A DNA stretch of 6,385 bases from Hydrogenophaga intermedia. GTDB taxonomy: Bacteria > Pseudomonadota > Gammaproteobacteria > Burkholderiales > Burkholderiaceae_C. Of the stretch, positions 1 to 5,614 are shown piece by piece. The stretch lies in assembly GCA_945869245.1 (NCBI GenBank), contig CAMBOY010000185.1, positions 1 through 6,385 of the forward strand. The letters are read 5' to 3'. Below the pieces are notes generated by a model. That model ran no database searches. It had not been told where the DNA came from and saw only the letters and a program-made list of their open reading frames with translations. The stretch's first letter is position 1, and the number at the start of each line of letters is the position of its first letter. The position numbers and the translations under genes were made by a program.

Positions 1-1
1 G

Positions 2-88
2 CAGTACCTGGGGCACCTGAAACTCACCGGCGCCCCTGCCAGCGACACCGTGGGCCTGCGCCCGTTTACTGGCCCAGGTGCATGGTGA
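2..88 (+). CDS. Possible C-terminal end of a gene entering from the left (partial)
   Basis: Reading frame 2 is open from the window edge to a TGA at 86-88 and gives 28 residues, beginning QYLGHLKLTGAPASD and ending GPGAW. The first 21 or so codons end almost entirely in G or C (CTG, GGC, ACC, GCC and similar), the bias of the confident genes here; of the other two plus-strand frames, one meets a stop early and the other looks non-coding. I do not recognise the family from so short a tail. If real, its last 23 bp overlap the 3' end of the minus-strand lipoprotein gene, a tail-to-tail overlap. The alternative is a chance open stretch opposite the region downstream of the lipoprotein gene. The start lies outside the window. 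Confidence 0.4.
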   Translation, partial: QYLGHLKLTGAPASDTVGLRPFTGPGAW

Positions 89-539
89 ACGCGGCACCGT
101 CGTGCAAGCGGCAACGGCCGATGCCCTGGGTGCTGGAGTTCATGGTGTATTGACAGCTCAGGTAGCCGCCCCGGTTGCCAGCGCCATTGGCCACGCCTTC
201 GCGGCTGGATTGCGACTGGCGCGTGGCCTCACCAGCGAACGACTCGGCGCCGATCACCGCCGCAAACGTGCCCCGCCCTTGCAAATCGTTGGTGACGTGC
301 GCGTTCACCACACCGTGGCGCGCGGCCATATCGTTGGCCGGGTACAGCCGGGCGCTCAAGAGCACCGGTCCCGGCGCAGGGGCGGGCAAAGCCACTGGCG
401 CAGGCGGCGCCCGGTGGTCGATCGGCACCACATAACAACCACCCAAACCCGCCACAGCGGCTGCCAGCACGGCACCCAGCGCCCAGCGGCGCACACCGCG
501 CATCGGGGCCACACCACGGACATTACGCATTGCAGTCAT
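66..539 (-). CDS. Small putative outer-membrane lipoprotein with unassigned C-terminal domain
   Basis: Encodes 157 residues. The N-terminus is a lipoprotein signal: basic residues (R5, R8, R14, R17, R18), a hydrophobic stretch at about 19-33, and the lipobox LGGC ending at C35, where signal peptidase II would cut and the cysteine be acylated. Y36 follows rather than Asp, so default sorting is to the outer membrane. A Pro/Ala-rich linker (about 41-57) precedes a compact domain of roughly 95 residues rich in Gly, Ser and Asn. This contains two cysteines in YLSCQYTMNSS and GIGRCRLHDGA and ends in a Thr-Met-His-Leu-Gly strand. I chose the ATG at 539 because GAGG lies 6 nt upstream and the signal peptide then has normal length; the ATG at 545 and longer frames lack this. 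I recall similar small hypothetical proteins in Comamonadaceae but no assigned function. A cell-envelope role is inferred only from the signal. Confidence 0.8.
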   Translation of the reverse strand: MTAMRNVRGVAPMRGVRRWALGAVLAAAVAGLGGCYVVPIDHRAPPAPVALPAPAPGPVLLSARLYPANDMAARHGVVNAHVTNDLQGRGTFAAVIGAESFAGEATRQSQSSREGVANGAGNRGGYLSCQYTMNSSTQGIGRCRLHDGAAFTMHLGQ

Positions 540-757
540 ACACATCCTCAAGACCCAAGCACATGCTTGTGTCCGCATGGTGGGCGTCTTGGCACAAAAA
601 AGATGCGTTTTTATGATCTGGTATTGATTAATCAGACATAAAGTATCACCAAACAGCACCTGGCAATATTGCCCGTCGCACCCCCAACCTCCGGGCCTAC
701 AGTGGCGGGCGCCGGCCGCGCTGGCCGTACCCCAAACTGCAACTTCAGGACCACCAC
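540..757. promoter_or_regulatory. Divergent intergenic region between lipoprotein gene and yiaA-like gene
   Basis: These 218 bp hold no credible gene. The 595-650 stretch is clearly AT-richer than its surroundings, has an A6 run (597-602) and a T5 run (608-612), and is the likely core promoter zone for both genes. It includes a perfect 10-bp palindrome TGATTAATCA (625-634). A second inverted repeat, CAAGCA/TGCTTG (556-569, 2-bp centre), lies just upstream of the lipoprotein ribosome site. On the yiaA side, TACAGT (698-703) resembles a -10 element, though no good -35 sits 16-18 bp before it. A small hairpin CGGCC-GCGCT-GGCCG (713-727) would fall in the leader. No -35/-10 pair is convincing enough to place a transcription start. 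Confidence 0.45.
625..634. repeat. 10-bp perfect palindrome TGATTAATCA (possible operator)
   Basis: A perfect two-fold symmetric site inside the most AT-rich part of the divergent intergenic region, about midway between the two starts. Symmetry does not extend outward (624 and 635 do not pair). The position suits a dimeric regulator acting on either gene. No regulator is identified, and a short AT-rich palindrome can arise by chance. Confidence 0.3.
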
Positions 758-1207
758 ATGCCCTCGACACCCATCGCCCCCGCCATCCAAAAACCCACCG
801 GTGCCTTTGTGGCCGCCTCCTGGACCGCCATGCTGGTGGGCGCCCTCACCTTTTTGACCGGTCTGTGGAACGCCAACATGGCACTCAATGAAAAGGGCTA
901 CTACTTCACCCTGCTGCTGTTTGGCCTGTTCGCCGCCGTGTCGCTGCAAAAAACCGTGCGCGACAAGCTCGAAGGCATCCGCGTCACCGGCATCTATTAC
1001 GGCCTGTGCTGGGTGTCGGTGGTGGCCGCGCTCTTGCTGCTGACCATTGGCCTGTGGAACGCCACGCTGAGCGACAGCGAAAAAGGCTTCTACGCCATGT
1101 CTTTTCTGTTGGCCTTGTTTGGCTCGGTGGCGGTACAAAAGAACATCCGCGACTTGGCGCTGTTCGGCAGCGACGAGCCCAAGGTCGAAGACATCACCAC
1201 AGCCTAA
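758..1207 (+). CDS. yiaA: YiaA/YiaB-family inner-membrane protein with internal duplication
   Basis: A 149-residue membrane protein of the YiaAB type, close to the usual YiaA length of about 145. It consists of two copies of one unit offset by 63 residues. GLWNA occurs at 35-39 and 98-102, EKGYY at 45-49 with EKGFY at 108-112, and QKTVRD at 64-69 with QKNIRD at 127-132. Each copy has two hydrophobic segments (about 18-36 and 48-63; 80-99 and 111-126), giving four membrane helices with the basic QK..RD motif after the second of each pair. The acidic tail (about 138-149) is soluble. AGGA at 747-750, 7 nt before the ATG, supports the start. The biochemical role of the family is not established; membrane location is the safe statement. 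It is the first gene of the plus-strand run, 40 bp ahead of the MFS gene. Confidence 0.88.
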   Translation: MPSTPIAPAIQKPTGAFVAASWTAMLVGALTFLTGLWNANMALNEKGYYFTLLLFGLFAAVSLQKTVRDKLEGIRVTGIYYGLCWVSVVAALLLLTIGLWNATLSDSEKGFYAMSFLLALFGSVAVQKNIRDLALFGSDEPKVEDITTA

Positions 1208-1213
1208 GCGACA

Positions 1214-1229
1214 GCCCCTGTGAAGGGGC
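1214..1229 (+). promoter_or_regulatory. Intercistronic hairpin with GNRA-type tetraloop
   Basis: A perfect 6-bp stem, GCCCCT (1214-1219) with AGGGGC (1224-1229), closes on the four-base loop GTGA. In RNA this is GUGA, a member of the stable GNRA tetraloop class. It begins 7 nt after the yiaA stop codon. No T-tract follows, so it is not a standard intrinsic terminator. Its right arm holds AGGGG, the only Shine-Dalgarno-like sequence before the next gene (10 nt before GTG 1239). It could therefore stabilise the upstream mRNA, weakly attenuate, or mask translation of the MFS gene. Confidence 0.4.
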
Positions 1230-1234
1230 ACCGC

Positions 1235-1240
1235 TACAGT
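1235..1240 (+). promoter_or_regulatory. -10-like hexamer TACAGT positioned for a leaderless MFS mRNA
   Basis: TACAGT matches a sigma-70 -10 element (TATAAT) at four of six positions, including the first, second and last bases. It ends 7 nt before the ATG at 1248, which is where transcription would normally begin, so the message would start at or next to the initiation codon. There is no recognisable -35 17 bp upstream, which keeps confidence low. Confidence 0.3.
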
Positions 1241-1247
1241 GCGGAGC

Positions 1248-2411
1248 ATGCCCATCGTCCCTCGCCATGTGTTGCCCGTCTTGGTGCTGGCCCAGTTCGC
1301 CGGCACCTCGCTGTGGTTCGCGGTCAACGCGGTCATGCCCGATCTGCAACGCAGCTTTGGCTGGCCGGCCACCACAGTGGGCACGCTGACATCGGCGCTG
1401 CAATTCGGCTTCATTCTGGGCACCTTGGTGTTTGCGCTGCTGGCGATTGCCGACCGCTTCAGCGCGCCCAAGGTGTTTGTGCTGTGCGCGCTGGCCGGCG
1501 CTGGCTGCACCGTGGGCGCCTGGGCCATGGTGGCGAGCTTTGAGGCGCTGCTGGTCTGGCGCTTTGCCACCGGCTTCTTTCTGGCCGGCATCTACCCAGT
1601 GGGCATGAAGATCGCGTCGCAGTGGTACCGCCAGGGGCTGGGCGCGGCGCTGGGTTATCTGGTGGGTGCGCTGGTGATCGGCTCGGCCAGCGCCCACGGC
1701 CTGCGCGCATTGGCCGACGCCCTGCCCTGGCCCAGCATCATGCTCGGCGTGGCGGCGCTCGCGGCGCTGGGCGGCTTGCTGATCTTGACCCTGGGTGAGG
1801 CGCCGCAAGCGCAGGCCCGGGTCACCACCCTGCAATGGCAGGCGCTGGGCACGCTGTGGACCGATGCGCGGGTGCGCAGCTCGGTGCTGGGCTACTTTGG
1901 CCACATGTGGGAGCTGTACACCGTGTGGGTGCTGATGCCACTGATTTTGGCCACCCGGCTAAGCGGCGTGAGCCTGTCGTGGGCGGCGTTCTTTATTTTG
2001 GGCAGCGGCGCGCTGGGTTGCGCTCTGGGCGGGCACGCCGCACGGCGCTGGGGCAGCGCCCGCGTGGCCGGCGCCCTGCTGGGCATCAGCGGCCTGTGCT
2101 GCCTGGCCGCGCCCTGGCTGCTACAGGCCAGCGACGCGGTGTTTTACGCTTGGCTGGTGGTGTGGGGCATCAGCGTGGCGGGCGATTCGCCGCAGTTTTC
2201 TACCCTGACCGCGCGCAACGCGCCGCCGCAAGCGGTGGGCAGCGTGCTGACGCTGAGCAACAGCATCGGCTTTGGCATCAGCATTGTGAGCATTCTGCTG
2301 TTTGTGGCCCTGACCGAATGGGTGCCGCTGGGCTGGCTGCTGACTGGGCTGGCGCTCGGGCCAGCACTGGGCTTGTGGGCCTTGCGGCCTTTGGTGAAAG
2401 AAGGCCTGTGA
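1248..2411 (+). CDS. Major facilitator superfamily transporter, substrate unknown
   Basis: A 387-residue inner-membrane transporter with 12 predicted membrane helices in two six-helix halves, the central loop falling at about 183-210. Visible family features include GTSLWFAVNAVMPDL (19-33) in helix 1, a degenerate motif A with Asp69-Arg70 in the loop after helix 2, LAGIYPVGMKIASQW (112-126) in helix 4, GYFGHMWELYTVWVL (215-229) at the start of the second half, and AGDSPQFSTLTARN (311-324) followed by a Gly/Ser-rich helix. I recall this combination from a large uncharacterised MFS group annotated loosely as CynX- or NarK-like; the substrate cannot be read from sequence. I prefer ATG 1248. An in-frame GTG at 1239 would add three residues and has AGGGG 10 nt upstream, but it overlaps a -10-like hexamer. 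It follows yiaA by 40 bp and precedes the DMT gene by 70 bp. Confidence 0.88.
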   Translation: MPIVPRHVLPVLVLAQFAGTSLWFAVNAVMPDLQRSFGWPATTVGTLTSALQFGFILGTLVFALLAIADRFSAPKVFVLCALAGAGCTVGAWAMVASFEALLVWRFATGFFLAGIYPVGMKIASQWYRQGLGAALGYLVGALVIGSASAHGLRALADALPWPSIMLGVAALAALGGLLILTLGEAPQAQARVTTLQWQALGTLWTDARVRSSVLGYFGHMWELYTVWVLMPLILATRLSGVSLSWAAFFILGSGALGCALGGHAARRWGSARVAGALLGISGLCCLAAPWLLQASDAVFYAWLVVWGISVAGDSPQFSTLTARNAPPQAVGSVLTLSNSIGFGISIVSILLFVALTEWVPLGWLLTGLALGPALGLWALRPLVKEGL

Positions 2412-2469
2412 GCCACTGGCCAGACAAACAGCGCCGCGCCGACCCATCACAACCGCCACCCCCATCCAC

Positions 2470-2475
2470 TATCCT
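2470..2475 (+). promoter_or_regulatory. -10-like hexamer TATCCT positioned for a leaderless DMT mRNA
   Basis: TATCCT shares the TAT and final T of TATAAT and ends 6 nt before the ATG at 2482, with no Shine-Dalgarno sequence in between or just upstream. The spacing is nearly the same as at the preceding MFS gene. The -35 region (around 2447-2452) is poor. A leaderless or near-leaderless transcript is inferred, not shown. Confidence 0.3.
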
Positions 2476-2481
2476 GCGCCG

Positions 2482-3372
2482 ATGCCCAATCCCACCACCG
2501 CGTCCATTCCCCACGCCGCCGCCTGGATGGCCGGCTGGCTGACGCTGATGGTGGTGATCGCCGTGGCCGGGCGCGAGGCCACGCGCGAGCTGTCGGTGTT
2601 TCAAATCATGTTGATGCGCTCGGTGTTGGGCATGGCCATGTTGTGGCCGCTGGTGCGCGCCGCCGGTGGTCTGGCCGCCATGCGCACCGAGCGGCTGCCC
2701 CAGCACATCGCGCGCAATGGGGTGCACTACGCCGCGCAGTACGGCTGGTTTGTGGCACTCACCCTGATTCCGCTGGCTCAGCTGGTGTCGATCGAATTCA
2801 CCATGCCGATCTGGTCGGCGGTGCTGGCCGTGTTGTTTCTGGGTGAACGCATGAACGGCCGCAAATGGCTGGCGGTGGTGCTGGGTCTGGTGGGGGTGGC
2901 GGTGATCGTGCGGCCCAGCGCCGGCACGGTGGACGTGGGACAGCTGATTGCGCTGGCCTGCGCCTTGGGCTTTGCCATTTCGGTGGTACTGGTGAAGTCG
3001 CTCACCCGCACCGACGAGGCCATCACCGTGAGCTTTTGGATGCTGGTGGTGCAAAGCGCCATCGGGCTGGTGCCGGCGCTGATGGTGTGGCAATGGCCGT
3101 CGGCGCAGACTTGGGGCTGGGTGCTGGTGGTGGCATTTTGTGGCACCTATTCGCACTATTGTTTTGCCCGGGCCATGCAACACGCCGACGCCACCGTGGT
3201 GGTGCCGATGGACTTTTTGCGGGTGCCGCTGACCGCCTTGGTCGGCTGGTTGGTGTACTCGGAGCAGGTGGACCTGTGGACCGGCCTGGGCGTGGGTCTG
3301 ATTCTGGCGGGCAATGTGCTGAACCTGGTGCGTTGGCCTGTGCAGATGTGGCGGCTTGGGCGCAGAGCGTAA
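2482..3372 (+). CDS. DMT-superfamily (EamA) transporter
   Basis: A 296-residue inner-membrane protein with about ten hydrophobic helices arranged as two EamA repeats, roughly 15-145 and 155-283, the standard length and layout for the drug/metabolite transporter superfamily. Repeat 1 ends with the hallmark FLGERMNGRKW (119-129) followed by a Gly-rich helix and VRP (143-145). Repeat 2 ends with YSEQVDLWTGLGVGLILAGN (259-278). The segment IPLAQLVSIEFTMPIWSA (96-113) is typical of the EamA helix 3-4 region. The last ten residues are basic and would face the cytoplasm. Members export or import small metabolites such as amino acids, nucleotides or cofactors; no substrate-defining residue is visible. 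The start is the first ATG after the MFS stop and has no Shine-Dalgarno sequence. It may be co-transcribed with the two genes before it or use its own -10-like element. Confidence 0.88.
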   Translation: MPNPTTASIPHAAAWMAGWLTLMVVIAVAGREATRELSVFQIMLMRSVLGMAMLWPLVRAAGGLAAMRTERLPQHIARNGVHYAAQYGWFVALTLIPLAQLVSIEFTMPIWSAVLAVLFLGERMNGRKWLAVVLGLVGVAVIVRPSAGTVDVGQLIALACALGFAISVVLVKSLTRTDEAITVSFWMLVVQSAIGLVPALMVWQWPSAQTWGWVLVVAFCGTYSHYCFARAMQHADATVVVPMDFLRVPLTALVGWLVYSEQVDLWTGLGVGLILAGNVLNLVRWPVQMWRLGRRA

Positions 3373-3391
3373 CTGCAGGCCACACGCCGAC

Positions 3392-3442
3392 GGGTGACCG
3401 AGACGCGCCGCTCAAGCATGGCCGCTGCGCCTGAAGTCACCC
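3392..3442. terminator. Two-part stem-loop between convergent genes (possible bidirectional terminator)
   Basis: An outer perfect 7-bp stem, GGGTGAC (3392-3398) with GTCACCC (3436-3442), encloses an inner imperfect stem in which GCGC (3405-3408) pairs with GCGC (3427-3430) and a further GC with GC across one mismatch, leaving a loop of about 12 nt. It fills the 64-bp gap between the DMT gene and the convergent fusion gene, and the right arm covers the fusion gene's stop codon. No T-tract follows on either strand, so it would be a non-classical terminator or an mRNA 3' end stabiliser. Confidence 0.35.
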
Positions 3443-5380
3443 CACCCGCATCAACCCCGCCACCCGCTCCCGCAGCACCTCTGCTGTCACATCCGCCGCT
3501 GCCAGCGGTGCGCCCACATGCAAGCCGACCCGGCTGAACAAGCCGCGACGCCAGGGTTTGACCATGGCGGTGGGGCGCTCGCCCACCCGCTCGATGCGGC
3601 TGAAAAACGAGCCCCACAGGTTGTTGAGCGCCATGGGAACCACGGCGACTGGCACGCCGTCGGTGCGGGCCTGGTCCACGATCTTGACCACACCGCCCTT
3701 GAAGGACTGCAGGGTGCCGTCGGGGGTGATGCCGCCTTCGGGAAAAATGCCGAGCACATCGCCCTCGCGCAGCACTTGTGCGGCCTGGGCAAAAGCGGCC
3801 TCAAACGCCGCGGGGTCCTCGGCGCGCGGGGCAATGGGGATGGCTTTGGCCAACTTAAACAGCCAGCCCAGCACCGGCACTTTAAAAATGCGGTGGTCCA
3901 TCAAAAACCGGATGGGCCGAGGGCTGGCCGACATCAGCAGCACCGCGTCCACAAAACTGACGTGGTTGCACACCAGCACGGCAGCGCCTTGGGTTGGGAT
4001 GTGCTCGTCGCCCTGCACGCGAAAGCGATACACCAGGCGCGACAGCAGCCAGGCCACAAAGCGCAGCAGGTATTCGGGCACGACCAAAAAGATGTAGCCC
4101 GCCACCACCGCGTTGAGCAGGCCAATGAACAAAAACAGCTCGCTGATGGTGAAGCCCGCACTGAGCAAGGCCCCAGCCAGCAGCGAGCTGGCGATCATGA
4201 ACAGGGCATTGAGGATGTTGTTGGCCGCAATCACCCGCGCGCGGTGGGTGGGCCGACTGCGCAGTTGGATCAGGGCGTACATGGGCACGCTGTAGATGCC
4301 GGCAAACAGCGACAGCAGCGCCAGATCGGCCAGCACGCGCCAGTGGGCGGGCTGGGCCAGAAACTCCCACACGCCTTGCACATCGGGCGCCGCCAGGCCC
4401 CGGCTGGCAAAGTACAGGTCCACGGAAAACACCGTCATGCCGATGGCGCCCAGCGGCACCAGACCTATCTCCACATGGCGGCGGCTGAGCACCTCGCACA
4501 GCAGGGCACCCGCGCCAATGCCAACCGAAAACACCACCAACAGCAGCGAGGCCACCTGTTCGTCGCCGCGCAGCACGTCGTGCGCAAAGGCGGGGAAGTT
4601 GCTCAAAAACACCGCGCCAAAAAACCACATCCAGCTGATGCCCAGCAGCGAACGGAACACGACGATATTGCCGTGCGCAAGCTTGAGGTTGCGCCAGGTT
4701 TCAGTGAACGGGTTCCAGTTGATGGTGAGCCCCGGATCGGTAGCGGGCGACACCGGCACCGCCTGCGCACACAGGCGGCCGAGCGCAGCCAGGCCCACAC
4801 AGGCGAAAGCCACGTAATGCGGTCCCACCAGCGGCATGGCTATCAGCAAACCGCCCGCCACATTGCCCAGCAAAATGGCGACAAAGGTGCCCATTTCGAC
4901 CATGCCGTTGCCACCGGTGATTTCACGCTCGGTCAGGTGCTGCGGCAGGTAAGCGAACTTGACCGGCCCAAACAACGTGCTCTGCAGGCCCATGAGAAAA
5001 ATGCAGGCCAGCAGCAGCGGCACGTTTTGCTGCCAAAACCCCCAGCCGGCCAGCAGCATGACCACAATTTCCATCGTCTTCAGAAAACGGATCAGCCGCT
5101 CCTTGGGGTATTTGTCAGCCAGCTGCCCGCTGGTGGCTGAAAACAGCACAAAGGGCAAGATGAACAACGCGCCAATCACCAGGCCCGCCAGAGACGACGG
5201 CAGCCACTGCAGCTGGATCTGGTAAGTCACCAGCACGGTGAAGGCGAATTTGAAGACGTTGTCGTTGCCGGCGCCCAAAAACTGCACCCAAAAAAACGGG
5301 CCAAAGCGGCGCTGGGTGAGCAAGCCGAATTGCCCGGTGTGGGGCTGGTTGTGGACGGCGGACGGGGCTGTGGCGGTCAT
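3437..5380 (-). CDS. LplT-PlsC fusion: lysophospholipid transporter joined to 1-acylglycerophosphate-type acyltransferase
   Basis: A 647-residue fusion. Residues about 20-435 form a 12-helix MFS domain of LplT type, with GAGNDNVFKFA (36-46) in helix 1 and LADKYPKERLIRF (87-99) in the helix 2-3 loop. LplT proteins flip 2-acyl lysophospholipids across the inner membrane. Residues about 450-647 form a cytoplasmic PlsC-like acyltransferase. Catalytic motif I is NHVSFVD with His473 and Asp478 (HX4D), RFLMDHRIFKVP (491-502) resembles motif II, FPEGGIT (546-552) matches motif III, and VPVAVVPMAL (576-585) matches motif IV. All expected catalytic positions are present, so it should re-acylate lysophospholipid delivered by the first domain. 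The C-terminal acyl-ACP synthetase domain of Aas is absent, so an activated donor must come from elsewhere. ATG 5380 is the only ATG after an in-frame TGA; no clear Shine-Dalgarno precedes it. Confidence 0.92.
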   Translation of the reverse strand: MTATAPSAVHNQPHTGQFGLLTQRRFGPFFWVQFLGAGNDNVFKFAFTVLVTYQIQLQWLPSSLAGLVIGALFILPFVLFSATSGQLADKYPKERLIRFLKTMEIVVMLLAGWGFWQQNVPLLLACIFLMGLQSTLFGPVKFAYLPQHLTEREITGGNGMVEMGTFVAILLGNVAGGLLIAMPLVGPHYVAFACVGLAALGRLCAQAVPVSPATDPGLTINWNPFTETWRNLKLAHGNIVVFRSLLGISWMWFFGAVFLSNFPAFAHDVLRGDEQVASLLLVVFSVGIGAGALLCEVLSRRHVEIGLVPLGAIGMTVFSVDLYFASRGLAAPDVQGVWEFLAQPAHWRVLADLALLSLFAGIYSVPMYALIQLRSRPTHRARVIAANNILNALFMIASSLLAGALLSAGFTISELFLFIGLLNAVVAGYIFLVVPEYLLRFVAWLLSRLVYRFRVQGDEHIPTQGAAVLVCNHVSFVDAVLLMSASPRPIRFLMDHRIFKVPVLGWLFKLAKAIPIAPRAEDPAAFEAAFAQAAQVLREGDVLGIFPEGGITPDGTLQSFKGGVVKIVDQARTDGVPVAVVPMALNNLWGSFFSRIERVGERPTAMVKPWRRGLFSRVGLHVGAPLAAADVTAEVLRERVAGLMRVG

Positions 5381-5445
5381 GGGGCAAAAGTCTTTTGGGT
5401 GGTGTGACGCTCAGGCAGCACAACGCGAGGCATTGTGCCGCAGTG

Positions 5446-5459
5446 GCTGGCGCGCCAGC
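5446..5459. repeat. 14-bp perfect palindrome GCTGGCGCGCCAGC
   Basis: A fully symmetric GC-rich site, 66 bp upstream of the lplT-plsC start and about 210 bp upstream of the regulator. Symmetry stops at 5445/5460. It could be a dimeric regulator site or, transcribed, a hairpin with no room for a loop. GC-rich palindromes are easier to obtain by chance in this base composition. Confidence 0.35.
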
Positions 5460-5504
5460 GCCCGACACACCGGCCAAGCGGCCCAAGCGGCGGCCGGGTG
5501 CTTC

Positions 5505-5537
5505 GGGGTGTGCCGGGGCAAGGGGGGGGCGAGGGGG
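5505..5537 (+). other. G-run cluster, predicted G-quadruplex with a G8 tract
   Basis: Four runs of at least four G occur on the plus strand: G4 (5505-5508), G4 (5515-5518), G8 (5522-5529) and G5 (5533-5537), separated by loops of 6, 3 and 3 bases. This satisfies the usual intramolecular G-quadruplex pattern with four-tetrad potential. It lies in the divergent intergenic region, roughly 125 bp from the fusion start and 135 bp from the regulator start. The G8 run is also a slippage-prone homopolymer. Confidence 0.55.
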
Positions 5538-5614
5538 TGAGAGGGCATGCGCGTACCGCGGCTCCAAACAGTGAGGTGATGGCCCAGTGTGCGCCGCCAC
5601 GCCCCCAGCAAGCA

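Noticed and set aside
597..612. A6-GATGCG-T5 as an intrinsic terminator or hairpin
   Set aside because: The stem would be only A-T pairs and very unstable; more likely curved promoter DNA with A- and T-tracts.
78..641. 187-residue plus-strand frame opposite the lipoprotein gene
   Set aside because: Low-complexity Arg/His-rich shadow; the opposite strand gives a signal peptide with lipobox and a coherent domain.
540..770. N-terminal extension of the lipoprotein frame up to 770
   Set aside because: It would bury the signal peptide about 100 residues inside the protein and span the AT-rich promoter region; the 539 start has a good ribosome site and normal signal length.
632..1591. 319-residue minus-strand open frame opposite the yiaA gene and the start of the MFS gene
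   Set aside because: No domain, shadow composition, and it would cover a duplicated YiaAB protein with a good ribosome site on the other strand.
2278..3183. 301-residue minus-strand open frame opposite the MFS end and the EamA gene
   Set aside because: His/Gln/Gly-rich shadow sequence; the plus strand carries well-formed transporter signatures.
3518..5140. 540-residue open frame on the plus strand opposite the LplT-PlsC gene
   Set aside because: Its translation is His-, Gln- and Arg-rich low-complexity sequence typical of the antisense of GC-biased genes. The minus-strand frame has clear LplT and PlsC motifs throughout.
5474..5490. Two tandem CCAAGCGG-containing 9-bp units as a repeat array
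   Set aside because: Only two copies in GC-rich intergenic DNA; too short to call a repeat element or iteron set.
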